Assembly: GCF_000330885.1 (NCBI RefSeq) | Contig: NC_020059.1 | Location: forward strand, 2,097,001 to 2,161,000 | Length of the DNA stretch: 64,000 nt | Direction of reading: 5' to 3' | Source: Rhizobium tropici CIAT 899 | GTDB taxonomy: Bacteria > Pseudomonadota > Alphaproteobacteria > Rhizobiales > Rhizobiaceae | Part shown: positions 9,653-17,926 of the stretch, in pieces | Numbering within the stretch: the first letter of the stretch is position 1 | Layout: each line of letters opens with the position of its first letter | Program-made: the position numbers and the translations under genes | Notes under the pieces: model-generated | Told to the model about the DNA's origin: nothing | Seen by the model: the letters and a program-made list of their open reading frames with translations, nothing else | Databases searched by the model: none

Positions 9653-9911
9653 AGCGAGGCAAAGTCCGGCTTTTGTGATGAATTTCGCGGCGTTTGCCCG
9701 CTATATAACCGGTTCTAACCTTTGACCACCCCACGGTAGCGGAACACAGCGTTCGCCCAGGGTAAATAAGCTGTCATCAAATCGTGACCTTCGTCGGGCA
9801 TATAGCTCCTTAGGTGAGCAACGTTTGTCGCAACTCCGCCTAACGCCTCTTGGCGACACCGTCAGCGCCTGCTGTATTGGCCGATTTATTGCTTTGCATT
9901 CATATTGCGTG

Positions 9912-10006
9912 CAGCATCATTGCAAAATGAAGTTCTTTTCTGGAACTGGCAAGGATCCCCCGTCGTTGCCATGCTCCGCTCAAGCCGGCTCCGCCGGCTT
10001 TTTTCT
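9912..10006 (+). ncRNA. Candidate trans-acting small RNA
   Basis: A plus-strand rho-independent terminator (stem 9982-9989 with 9993-10000, then a T-rich tract) ends a stretch with no convincing coding region. Upstream, GGCAA (9948-9952) and TTGCC (9966-9970) enclose a loop containing CCCCC, a typical anti-Shine-Dalgarno loop. A possible promoter is TTGGCC at 9877 and TCATAT at 9900 with 17 bases between. The 5' end near 9912 is inferred from that promoter. I could not assign it to a known family. Confidence 0.45.
9982..10006 (+). terminator. Rho-independent terminator of the candidate sRNA
   Basis: AAGCCGGC and GCCGGCTT form an 8-bp stem with a 3-base loop, followed by a long T-rich tract. 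No gene on the plus strand ends just upstream, which is the main reason to suspect a small RNA. Confidence 0.75.
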
Positions 10007-10033
10007 TTTTTGCCAGCTTGGGATCTGAAAAAC

Positions 10034-10288
10034 TTACCAATTACCGTTCACGCCGCAACCCGCCGGCGGCAACGTCTTGTGTTCGAACCGCGCCTTCAGC
10101 ATCGCGCAACCCTTGTCGCGAATAGGTCCAGGCATCATGGAGTTGAGACCGATACCGACTTCATCGAAGGGATCATCGGCATAGGCGACATAAGCATACC
10201 AGCGGCCGCCGATGACGATAATGATGGCAATCAGGGCGGCAAGGAGCGCTCTTCCCAGGCTTCTCTTTCGTCTCGGTATGTCTTCCAT
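10034..10288 (-). CDS. Small single-pass membrane protein, hypothetical
   Basis: The 84-residue protein has a basic N-terminus (EDIPRRKRSLGRA) and one transmembrane segment around residues 13-35 rich in Ala and Ile. A short extracytoplasmic part follows with two Cys residues (KGCAM and PAGCGVNG) that could form a disulfide. It does not match a family I recognise. The codon pattern and the membrane-then-periplasm layout support a real gene. It follows the extensin-like gene at about 100 bases and may share its transcript. Confidence 0.65.
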   Translation of the reverse strand: MEDIPRRKRSLGRALLAALIAIIIVIGGRWYAYVAYADDPFDEVGIGLNSMMPGPIRDKGCAMLKARFEHKTLPPAGCGVNGNW

Positions 10289-10394
10289 GAACCCCTCCCT
10301 GCCATTTAGCTCACGCAGTTGAGCGCGATTCCGCCGAAAGGTAAATCAGCTTTCGCGTTTGGCAAGGGCGGATGCTGTCCCGGCAAAAGGCCAA

Positions 10395-11588
10395 TCAAAG
10401 GCTGCAATAGCGCCGGCCGCCTTGACGGTCCCTGAGGTCGAAATGGAAGTGGTTCCAGTGCTCCGGATTGCTGCCGGGGCCGAGCACGGTATCGAAATAG
10501 CGGCAGCTATCGCTGCGCACCGCCTTGAGCAACCGTCCTTCCCGGAAGGAGAACAAGCCCTTCTTCCGCACGTCGATCACGTGGCCATTCTTCAGGACGA
10601 AGGTGCCGACATCGATCGCATTGCCATGCGCATGCTCCGACATCGGATTATAGCGTTGCCGGCTATTGTTCATCCGCCGGCAGGAATAGCCGCCGAGCGG
10701 TACGATCGTGCCGATGCCGGTCCAGTAGCGGGTGCGTGCCGCCGGCGCCAGTTCGTTCTTCACCCATTTTGCAAAGGCGAGCGTCACCTGGCAATTCAAC
10801 GTGACGGCGGGCCGCACCGCGATATTGCCTGAGAGGCCGCTGAGCGAAACCGGATAGGGAACCTGACATGCAGGACCGTTCAAGATCGCCGGCTTGTCGG
10901 TATAGACGACGCCCATGCGCTGCAATTCCCGACGGCAGGCGATTTCAGAAGGCGGCATCATGCCCGGCGTCGATTGCGGCGCTTCGAACTGCTGATCGAG
11001 GCGCGGTATCGGATTTTCGACACGCGGCAGCATCGCGACCTGCGTTCCCGGCAGCTGCCTCGGTATCCGCGACTGGTTGAGTTCGGCCTGTGCCGCCGGC
11101 CGCTGAATAATCGACCGGTTGGTCTGTACCGGCGCATCGGTGCCGATGCCATCGACCACGGGCTGGTCGGACTGACCTTCCGCAATGTTCTGCTGCTCTT
11201 CCTGCGCCAATCCCACCACCGAGGCGGATTGCGCCTCTTCGCTCGGCCCGACCCCAAGCTCGGCATCCATGTTGACGCCCTGAGAGGGAATATCCGACTG
11301 CTGTGCTAAGCCGGCTTCGACATCCGTGGTGGTCACAGCCTCGCCAGTGCCGTTGGAACGAAGGGGACCGCCGCTCTTGTAGTTGCTCGATGCGGAAACG
11401 ACCGGATCTTGTACCCCTTGATAGGCAAATTGGCGCTGCGGCATACTGCGATGCGGCTTGATGGACCCGACACGCGAGGAACTGTCGATGCCGGACGGCG
11501 GCACGAGACTGTCGGCCGTACAGGCGACCAGCGCCGACGACAATAGCAATGGCAGCGCGACCCGCCGTAGAATGGGTAAAATGGCCAT
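10395..11588 (-). CDS. Extensin-like C-terminal domain lipoprotein
   Basis: The 397-residue product begins MAILPILRR, followed by a hydrophobic stretch ending in LVAC, a lipobox, so it is a probable lipoprotein. A low-complexity Gln/Pro/Ser-rich middle follows. The C-terminal extensin-like domain (about residues 215-397) contains SEHAHGNAIDVGTF and EHWNHFHFDLR. These resemble the SxHxxGxAxD and HxH metal-site motifs of LAS-type peptidases, so a cell-wall hydrolase role is a reasonable inference. I chose the start at 11588 because the longer frame would bury the signal sequence. Confidence 0.85.
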   Translation of the reverse strand: MAILPILRRVALPLLLSSALVACTADSLVPPSGIDSSSRVGSIKPHRSMPQRQFAYQGVQDPVVSASSNYKSGGPLRSNGTGEAVTTTDVEAGLAQQSDIPSQGVNMDAELGVGPSEEAQSASVVGLAQEEQQNIAEGQSDQPVVDGIGTDAPVQTNRSIIQRPAAQAELNQSRIPRQLPGTQVAMLPRVENPIPRLDQQFEAPQSTPGMMPPSEIACRRELQRMGVVYTDKPAILNGPACQVPYPVSLSGLSGNIAVRPAVTLNCQVTLAFAKWVKNELAPAARTRYWTGIGTIVPLGGYSCRRMNNSRQRYNPMSEHAHGNAIDVGTFVLKNGHVIDVRKKGLFSFREGRLLKAVRSDSCRYFDTVLGPGSNPEHWNHFHFDLRDRQGGRRYCSL

Positions 11589-11826
11589 AATCCTGATCCG
11601 CTGCCCCAGCCACGGTCGGCAATGATTACAAACCCTAAATGGGAAGGGTGAACGAAAGCTTACCACAGGGTGATCTCGGTGTTTCACGCAGGCGCCACGT
11701 CACCGCATAGTGGCTTGAAGCAAAACACCCACAGGAGTCCTCCATTGAAATGCGGGTATGGCTTTTCCATCGCGGCAGGATTGCATAGGCTGATTGTCGG
11801 AATCGACCGTGAACAGGAGCAGATGA

Positions 11827-12216
11827 ATGAATGACAGCGTCAAACCAAGAGGCGAGCTGACATTGCGCACGCTTGCCATGCCCGCCGACGCCAATCCTGC
11901 CGGCGATATCTTTGGCGGCTGGGTCATGGCGCAGATGGACTTGGCAAGCGGCATCCGCGCCGCCGAGCGGGCGCGCGGCCGCGTGGTCACGGCCGCGGTC
12001 AAGGAGATGGCGTTCGAACTGCCGGTCAAGATCGGCGATACGCTGAGCGTCTTCACCGATGTCGAACGCGTCGGCCGCACCTCGATCACCCTGAGCGTCG
12101 AAGCATGGGCGCACCGCGCCCGTTATAACAGCCTGGAGAAAGTGACGGCTGCGACCTTCATCATGGTCGCGCTCGATGAAAACGGCTTGCCGAAGGCCGT
12201 ACCCGAGGAGAGGTGA
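11827..12216 (+). CDS. Acyl-CoA thioesterase, YciA-like hotdog protein
   Basis: Hydrolyses acyl-CoA thioesters in the cytoplasm. The 129 residues show the hotdog thioesterase pattern: TLAMPADANPAGDIFGGWVM, a catalytic Asp/Asn loop and central helix, then VTAAVKEMAFELPVKIGD and EKVTAATFIMVALDE. The length is typical of YciA. A GGAGCAGATGA site precedes the ATG. The next gene starts 4 bases after the stop, indicating an operon. Confidence 0.9.
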   Translation: MNDSVKPRGELTLRTLAMPADANPAGDIFGGWVMAQMDLASGIRAAERARGRVVTAAVKEMAFELPVKIGDTLSVFTDVERVGRTSITLSVEAWAHRARYNSLEKVTAATFIMVALDENGLPKAVPEER

Positions 12217-12220
12217 CGCG

Positions 12221-12811
12221 ATGGATTCCACGCACACACCGGAAGTCTACGTCTATATCAGGACGGTCATGAGCATGGTGATCGGCCTTTCGCTGGCTCA
12301 GCTTCTGACCCGGCTTGCCGGTTTCGTGCAGGCACCGGGCAAGAACAAGATCTACCCCGTCCATATCGGCTGGGTATTGTCCATGTTCCTGTTCATCATC
12401 CATTTCTGGTGGTGGGAGTACCGGCTGCAATCCGTTGCGCAGATCAATTTCGGCGTCTACCTCTTCCTCATCTGCTTCTGCTGCCTCTTCTATTTCCTCT
12501 GCGTATTGCTCAATCCGCCGTCGGTCGAGGATTATGGCGGCTTCGAGGAATATTTCATCTCTCGCCGCCATTGGTTCTTCGGCCTGCTCGCCGTGACCTA
12601 CGCGGTAGACCTCATCGACACATTGCTGAAGGGGGAAGCCTATTTCCGGTCGCTCGGCTGGGAATATCCGATACGCAATGTCGTCTATGTCATCCTTTGC
12701 ATCATCGCCTCGATCACCGCTAACCGGCGCTTCCAGGCGGCATTCGTGATCGTCGGCCTGATCTATCAGATCACATGGATCTTCCGCCTCTACGACGTGC
12801 TTCCGGTATAG
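12221..12811 (+). CDS. Multipass inner-membrane protein, hypothetical
   Basis: The 196-residue protein has about six hydrophobic segments, the first around SMVIGLSLAQLLTRLAGF and others at LSMFLFIIHFWWW, VYLFLICFCCLFYFL and WFFGLLAVTYAV. It is unusually rich in aromatic residues. I recognise no family and no catalytic motif. The ATG at 12221 follows GAGGAGAGGTGA, which overlaps the end of the thioesterase gene, so the two are translated from one message. Confidence 0.75.
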   Translation: MDSTHTPEVYVYIRTVMSMVIGLSLAQLLTRLAGFVQAPGKNKIYPVHIGWVLSMFLFIIHFWWWEYRLQSVAQINFGVYLFLICFCCLFYFLCVLLNPPSVEDYGGFEEYFISRRHWFFGLLAVTYAVDLIDTLLKGEAYFRSLGWEYPIRNVVYVILCIIASITANRRFQAAFVIVGLIYQITWIFRLYDVLPV

Positions 12812-12933
12812 CGATCGCATCCGCCAGCGGGCATTAAATCCACCGCCATTTGGGTTTCTGCGATCCTTGACCAAGACATCGCCATATTGTTCAGATCGAT
12901 TGCGGTCTGGGACGCAGGTGGGAGACTGAAGCC

Positions 12934-14514
12934 TTGAGGACAAAGAGCTATGCATTGGGATTGGCGCTCGCTCTTTCGCTGCCCTGGCTTGCTCACGCCG
13001 AGGACCCAGCCCCAGGACCCGCCAATACGACAATCGACCTGAAATACTGGGTGGAATTCGCAAAACAGGGAAATCCGGCCGCCCAATATGGTCTCGGCTA
13101 CCGTTACGCCAACGGTCAGGGCGTGGAACAGGATGACGCTCAGGCCGTCGATTGGTATCGGAAATCGGCTGAGCAAGGCAATGCGCAGGCCCAATATGCA
13201 CTCGCCTACATGTATGCCAGCGGCCGCGGCGTCGATACCGATCTGAAGCAGGCAAACGACTGGTATCTAAGGGCGGCGCAGGCTGGCAATGCCGATGCCC
13301 AATATGCCATCGGCTATTCCTATGCCAATGGCCGCGGCATGGCCGTCAGTGATGAAGACGCCGTCGCCTGGTATCAAAAATCCGCCTCCCAGGGACAGGC
13401 GCAGGCGCAATATGCGCTCGGCTACATGTATGCTAATGGCCTCGGGGTGCATCAGGACGAGGCGATCGCACTCGGCTGGTATCGCAAGGCGGCTGACCAA
13501 GGTCGGCCCGACGCCGAATACGCAATCGGCTACATGTACGACAACGGTCAAGGCGCCGAAGAAGACCAGGAACAGGCTGTCGCTTGGTACAAAAAGGCCG
13601 GCAATCAAGGAGTTGCGCAGGGTCTGTATGCAGTCGGCTATGCCTACGCCAACGGCAAGGGTGTGACACGGAACGATGCCGAAGCCTATTCCTGGTATAT
13701 GAAAGCGGCGATAAAAGGCCGCGCCGACGCCCAATACGCCGTTGGTTACAGTCTTGCGAACGGGATAGGCGTCGCCCGAGACTACAGGCAGGCGCTGCAA
13801 TGGTATCGCAAAGCTGCCGATCAGGGCCGCCCCGATGCGCAATATGCGCTCGGCTACATGTACGAAAACGGTCAGGGCGTGAAGGCTGACGATGACAGCG
13901 CGGTGAGATGGTATCGCAAGGCCGCCGAACAAGGCGACGCACAGGGCCAATATGCCCTCGCCTACATGTATGCCGGCGGCCGCGGCGTTGGCAGGGACTA
14001 TGGCAAAGCCTTTGACTGGTACCAGAAGGCGGCAAGCCAGGGTCATGCCGATGCGCAATATGCGCTCGGCTACATGTACGAAAACGGTCAGGGGACAAAG
14101 GCTGACAAATCGACCGCCGCTAGCTGGTACCGCAAGGCGGCCGACCAGAACAATCCACAGGGCGAATATGCCCTCGCCTACCTTTATTATCAGGGCGCGG
14201 GTGTTCCCAAGGACTATGGCCAAACGGCCGCTCTGTTTCGCAAAGCAGCCGATCAGGGCGATGCTCGGGCGGAATACGGTCTTGGATATCTGTATTATAA
14301 CGGCTATGGCGTGCCAAAGGACTCCAAGACCGCTGCCGACTGGTTCAACAAGGCAGCGGCCAACGGATTGCCGGAAGCGCAGCACGGACTCAGCTATATG
14401 GAAGCCAATGGCGACGGCCCGATCAAGGATCTCGGACCGCTGGGACAAGGGGCTGCCAGCAAAAAAAGCACGGGCTGGCTCCTATTTCATTTGCTGATGG
14501 TGCTCGTGCCCTAG
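12934..14514 (+). CDS. Secreted Sel1-repeat protein (12-13 repeats)
   Basis: A cleavable signal peptide (to about residue 22, ending AHAE) precedes an array of 36-residue Sel1-like repeats with the pattern AxAQYALGYMYANGxGV...A..WYRKAA. I count 12 full units and one partial. The protein ends in a short hydrophobic tail (GWLLFHLLMVLVP). Such solenoids act as protein-binding scaffolds, often in signalling or exopolysaccharide control in rhizobia; the partner is unknown. The start is TTG at 12934, preceded by GGTGGGAGA. A second Sel1 gene follows directly. Confidence 0.88.
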   Translation: MRTKSYALGLALALSLPWLAHAEDPAPGPANTTIDLKYWVEFAKQGNPAAQYGLGYRYANGQGVEQDDAQAVDWYRKSAEQGNAQAQYALAYMYASGRGVDTDLKQANDWYLRAAQAGNADAQYAIGYSYANGRGMAVSDEDAVAWYQKSASQGQAQAQYALGYMYANGLGVHQDEAIALGWYRKAADQGRPDAEYAIGYMYDNGQGAEEDQEQAVAWYKKAGNQGVAQGLYAVGYAYANGKGVTRNDAEAYSWYMKAAIKGRADAQYAVGYSLANGIGVARDYRQALQWYRKAADQGRPDAQYALGYMYENGQGVKADDDSAVRWYRKAAEQGDAQGQYALAYMYAGGRGVGRDYGKAFDWYQKAASQGHADAQYALGYMYENGQGTKADKSTAASWYRKAADQNNPQGEYALAYLYYQGAGVPKDYGQTAALFRKAADQGDARAEYGLGYLYYNGYGVPKDSKTAADWFNKAAANGLPEAQHGLSYMEANGDGPIKDLGPLGQGAASKKSTGWLLFHLLMVLVP

Positions 14515-14568
14515 CGGTCGCGAAGCGCTCGACATGTTATTCAACCGATTTCGAGTGAGAGGTAGATT

Positions 14569-15639
14569 GTGAACTGGAAGAAGGCGGCAGCAGTTTTGCT
14601 CTTCGCACTGGCGTCAATGGGAGCCGCACAAGCCGATGTCGGACGAAACGGCTACGATCGCGGCGATATCAAATCGGGCCTGGATTACTGGCGGCCCCTG
14701 GCGAACAAGGGCAATGCCGCCGCACAGCTGAAACTCGGACAAATGTATGAGGAGGGCAATGGCGTCAAAAAGAACCTGACGCTCGCCCTCGGATGGTACA
14801 AGAAGGCCGCCGATCAGGGCAATGCCGTAGCGCAATTCAATGTCGGCACCATGTACGATCAGGGCGAAGGCGTTACCGCCGACAAAGGCCAGGCCATTGC
14901 CTGGTACAAGAAGTCTGCGGCACAAGGATACCTCAATGCACAGTATAATCTCGGCGTCGTCTACGACACGGGCCAAGGCGTAGCACAGGACAAGCCGCAG
15001 GCGTTTGCCTGGTACAGCAAGGCCGCCGAACAGGGCGATACCGATGCGCAGTTCAATGTCGGCACCATGTATGATCAGGGCGATGGCACGGGCAAGGACA
15101 AGACCATGGCCGTCATCTGGTATCGCAAGGCGGCCGAACAGGGAAAAGTCGAGGCGCAATACAATCTCGGCATTATGTATCGCGACGGCGAAGGCGTCGC
15201 CAAGGACAGTGCCGCCGCCTTCTCCTGGTTCAAGAAGGCAGCCGACCAAGGCGATGTCAGCGCGCAATTCAATATCGGAGCCATGTATGCCGATGGCGAC
15301 GGGATCAAGCAGGATCAGGCCGAGGCGATCGCATGGTTCCTGAAGGCTGCTGCGCAGAACGATGTCGAGGCCGAATACAACCTCGGCGTCATGTTCCGCG
15401 ATGGCGAAGGCGTTGCCAAGAACGGCCATCGAGCCGTCTACTGGTTCGAAAGGGCGGCGGAACATCGCTATGCCGGCGCGGCCTACAATCTCGCTATGAT
15501 GTACCGCGACGGCGATGGCGTCACCGCGGACGCGGGCAAGGCGGCAGAATGGTTCCGCAAGGCGAAGCACCTCGGCTATGACGGCGGCGAGGACCAACAA
15601 CAGGAAGACCGCTCCGGCGGACAGCCCATTCCGATATGA
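14569..15639 (+). CDS. Secreted Sel1-repeat protein (8 repeats)
   Basis: The 356-residue protein begins with a signal peptide (MNWKKAAAVLLFALASMG...AQA) and holds eight 36-residue Sel1 repeats. Units alternate between AQFNVGTMYDQGEG-like and AQYNLGVMYRDGEG-like forms, indicating growth by 72-residue duplications. The C-terminus is short and polar (GGEDQQQEDRSGGQ). The start is GTG at 14569 with GAGTGAGAGG upstream. It lies 54 bases after the first Sel1 gene and probably arose from it or acts with it. Confidence 0.88.
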   Translation: MNWKKAAAVLLFALASMGAAQADVGRNGYDRGDIKSGLDYWRPLANKGNAAAQLKLGQMYEEGNGVKKNLTLALGWYKKAADQGNAVAQFNVGTMYDQGEGVTADKGQAIAWYKKSAAQGYLNAQYNLGVVYDTGQGVAQDKPQAFAWYSKAAEQGDTDAQFNVGTMYDQGDGTGKDKTMAVIWYRKAAEQGKVEAQYNLGIMYRDGEGVAKDSAAAFSWFKKAADQGDVSAQFNIGAMYADGDGIKQDQAEAIAWFLKAAAQNDVEAEYNLGVMFRDGEGVAKNGHRAVYWFERAAEHRYAGAAYNLAMMYRDGDGVTADAGKAAEWFRKAKHLGYDGGEDQQQEDRSGGQPIPI

Positions 15640-15824
15640 GGCGTCAGCCGACCGGTGCCGTCGCGACTCGCCGGCCATCTGCCCCCGCTCTCGGTGAATT
15701 GCCGAAAATATGCCGATACCCGTAAAGCAGCATGCCGGGGATTGCCTTGGTGAAGGAAGAGATGGAAGACTGTTGGCGCGCCGCGCCTGATTTGCTGCTT
15801 CTTCTTTTGAGAGGATAGATCGTC

Positions 15825-16340
15825 GTGAACCTGAAGTATCCCATGTTCCTCGTCTCGCTTCTGCCGCCGCTTCGCATGGCTTCGCTGACGGCGGCGATCG
15901 TGCTACCGCTCTCTCCGCTTCCGATGGCGGCTATGCCGGCACAAGCTGCGCCCGGTTCTTGCTGGTCGCTGCTGCAGAGCAAATTTGGCCCCGAGATCGA
16001 GAAGTCCGTGAATGAGGCCGATCCCTGCAAGAAGCTGCCCGGCGTCGATCACAAGGACAAGTTCGAGGTGAAATCGCTCGATGTCTGCGACGGTCCGAAC
16101 GGTGGCGTCCAGATCAATGCCCATGCAGAGATGGCCTGCAAATCGCATGGCGTACTGAAGACGACGATCAAGGGGGAACTCGATGCCTCGATGACCGTCG
16201 ATGTCGGCGCATGCCACATCACTGACCTGCATCTCGGCATCAATGGCCCGATCGGCGAGCTGATCTCCTCGGTCGGAGGCCTACAGGAACTTGCCCGCGG
16301 CTTTGCCCAGGCCAAGATCTCGGAAATCTGCGGAAAGTGA
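15825..16340 (+). CDS. Secreted protein of unknown function
   Basis: The 171-residue product starts at a GTG. A long hydrophobic N-terminus ending around MPAQAAPG looks like a signal peptide. The mature part has six cysteines (SCWSL, DPCKK, VCDG, MACKS, GACHI and EICGK), an even number consistent with disulfides in the periplasm. A lipocalin-like or VisP-like role cannot be shown; I do not recognise the family. It converges with the MFS gene at a shared hairpin. Confidence 0.7.
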   Translation: MNLKYPMFLVSLLPPLRMASLTAAIVLPLSPLPMAAMPAQAAPGSCWSLLQSKFGPEIEKSVNEADPCKKLPGVDHKDKFEVKSLDVCDGPNGGVQINAHAEMACKSHGVLKTTIKGELDASMTVDVGACHITDLHLGINGPIGELISSVGGLQELARGFAQAKISEICGK

Positions 16341-16343
16341 AGA

Positions 16344-16368
16344 AGGGCCGGTAAGGATCGCCGGCCCT
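16344..16368. terminator. Bidirectional hairpin between convergent genes
   Basis: AGGGCCGG (16344-16351) and CCGGCCCT (16361-16368) form an 8-bp GC stem, between the stops of the secreted protein gene (plus) and the MFS gene (minus). Neither side has a clean U-tract; the minus side is followed by TCTTCACTTT. Confidence 0.5.
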
Positions 16369-16392
16369 CGAGATGGAATGACGACAACCGGT

Positions 16393-17643
16393 TCAGGTTT
16401 GCATGACACTATCGGCTTGCCCTGCGTCCTTGCCGCCGAACCGAACACCCTTCTTCTCGAAGCCAAAGCCGGCAAACAACGCCACAACGACGGCCACGAT
16501 GCAGGCGACGATCAACAGCGCCAGCGCATAGTCGCCGCCCCATTGCTTGGCCAATCCCGCCTGGATCGAGGCATTGCCCGAAGCCAGCAGATTGCCGAGC
16601 TGATAGGCAAATCCGGGGAAGGTGCCGCGCACCTCATCCGGCGACAATTCGTTGAGATGCACGGGGACGATGCCCCAGGCGCCCTGCACGAACAGCTGCA
16701 TCAGGAAGGCGCCGATCGCGAGCATCACAGGTCCGTGGCCCCAGACCCAGAGCGGGGCGACGGGTATGGCCAGCAGCGCCGCGATGACGATCGTCCGCCG
16801 CCTGCCCCAGCGCTGTGACAGAGCACCGAAGGTCAGGCCGCCGACAATCGCGCCGATATTGTAGACGATGGCGATGGCGCCGACCGTATAGGAATCATAT
16901 TGCCGCTGGGTTTCAAGGAAGGTCGGATAAAGATCCTGGGTGCCGTGACTGAAGAAATTGAACGCGGTCATCAAAAGCACCGCCCAGAGGAAGAGCGGGA
17001 TATTCTCGCGCAGCACGGTGAGAAACGGCCGTTGCGGCTTGGCCTGCCGCTGAAGGAAGGCCGGAGATTCCTCCACGTTACGCCTGATATAGAGCACCAG
17101 CAGCGCCGGCACCGCGCCGACGAAGAACATGCCGCGCCAGCCGATGATCGGAAACAGCAGGAAGAAGACGATCGAGGCGATCAGATAGCCCGAAGGATAC
17201 CCGGCCTGCAGGATACCCGACACTAGACCACGGGAGTCCTCCGGTATCGTCTCCATGACGAGCGACGCGCCCACGCCCCACTCCCCGCCCATGGCGACGC
17301 CGAAAAGCGCACGCAGGACGAGAAACATCGTCAAGCCGGTCGAAAAGCCGGTCAGGAATTCGAAGACGGAATAAAGCAGCACGTCGACCATCAGGATCGT
17401 GCGCCGCCCGAACCGATCCGCCGCGAGCCCGAAGATCAGCGCGCCGAGCGGCCGCATGGCGAGGGTAAGAAAGATCGCCACGGCAACCGCCGGGACGTCG
17501 GTGTGAAACTCCTCGGCTATATGCTTGAGAACGAAAACCAAAATGAAGAAATCGAAAGCGTCCAGCGTCCAGCCCAGATAGGCTGCGATCACGGTGTTTC
17601 GCTGCTGGGGGGACAGGGAACGTAAGCTATCCAATGCGGTCAT
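16393..17643 (-). CDS. MFS transporter, SHS (sialate/lactate-type) family
   Basis: The protein of about 416 residues has twelve transmembrane segments. MFS motifs include GWTLDAFDFFILVFVLKHIA in helix 1, LAADRFGRRTILMVDVLLYS between helices 2 and 3, and GVAMGGEWGVGASLVMETIPE, characteristic of the SHS group that carries monocarboxylates or sialate with protons. The exact substrate is not predictable. Two consecutive ATG codons occur; GGAGG lies 6 bases before the second (17643), which I chose. Confidence 0.87.
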   Translation of the reverse strand: MTALDSLRSLSPQQRNTVIAAYLGWTLDAFDFFILVFVLKHIAEEFHTDVPAVAVAIFLTLAMRPLGALIFGLAADRFGRRTILMVDVLLYSVFEFLTGFSTGLTMFLVLRALFGVAMGGEWGVGASLVMETIPEDSRGLVSGILQAGYPSGYLIASIVFFLLFPIIGWRGMFFVGAVPALLVLYIRRNVEESPAFLQRQAKPQRPFLTVLRENIPLFLWAVLLMTAFNFFSHGTQDLYPTFLETQRQYDSYTVGAIAIVYNIGAIVGGLTFGALSQRWGRRRTIVIAALLAIPVAPLWVWGHGPVMLAIGAFLMQLFVQGAWGIVPVHLNELSPDEVRGTFPGFAYQLGNLLASGNASIQAGLAKQWGGDYALALLIVACIVAVVVALFAGFGFEKKGVRFGGKDAGQADSVMQT

Positions 17644-17926
17644 CATGATCCTCCGACCGGATGGCGGCGGCGAGGCGGGCAATACCGGATGCCGTCGAAG
17701 CTGGGGGAGCCCGGCATTGGCCGGACATGTCGACGTTGCGGCTGGTTCCTCCCTTGGCGCCTGCGAGGATCGCGCTATGCGGACTTTGGATCAGCGATAA
17801 CGCACTGGCCGCCCTTGGGTTGTAACATATTTGACATCGCCGGCGAATGGAAAAATCCGCCACTTTGTTTCCCTTTTGTACCCTTTGCCCCTTCACATCT
17901 GCGCGATCTGTCGCCATATTCGCCTC

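Noticed and set aside
9825..10028. 67-residue plus-strand ORF over the candidate sRNA
   Set aside because: No ribosome-binding site, ends past the terminator, and composition is unlike neighbouring genes.
13267..14448. 393-residue frame opposite the Sel1 gene
   Set aside because: The repeats of the real gene produce a repeated antisense pattern that looks protein-like, but it has no own ribosome-binding site and no known repeat family.
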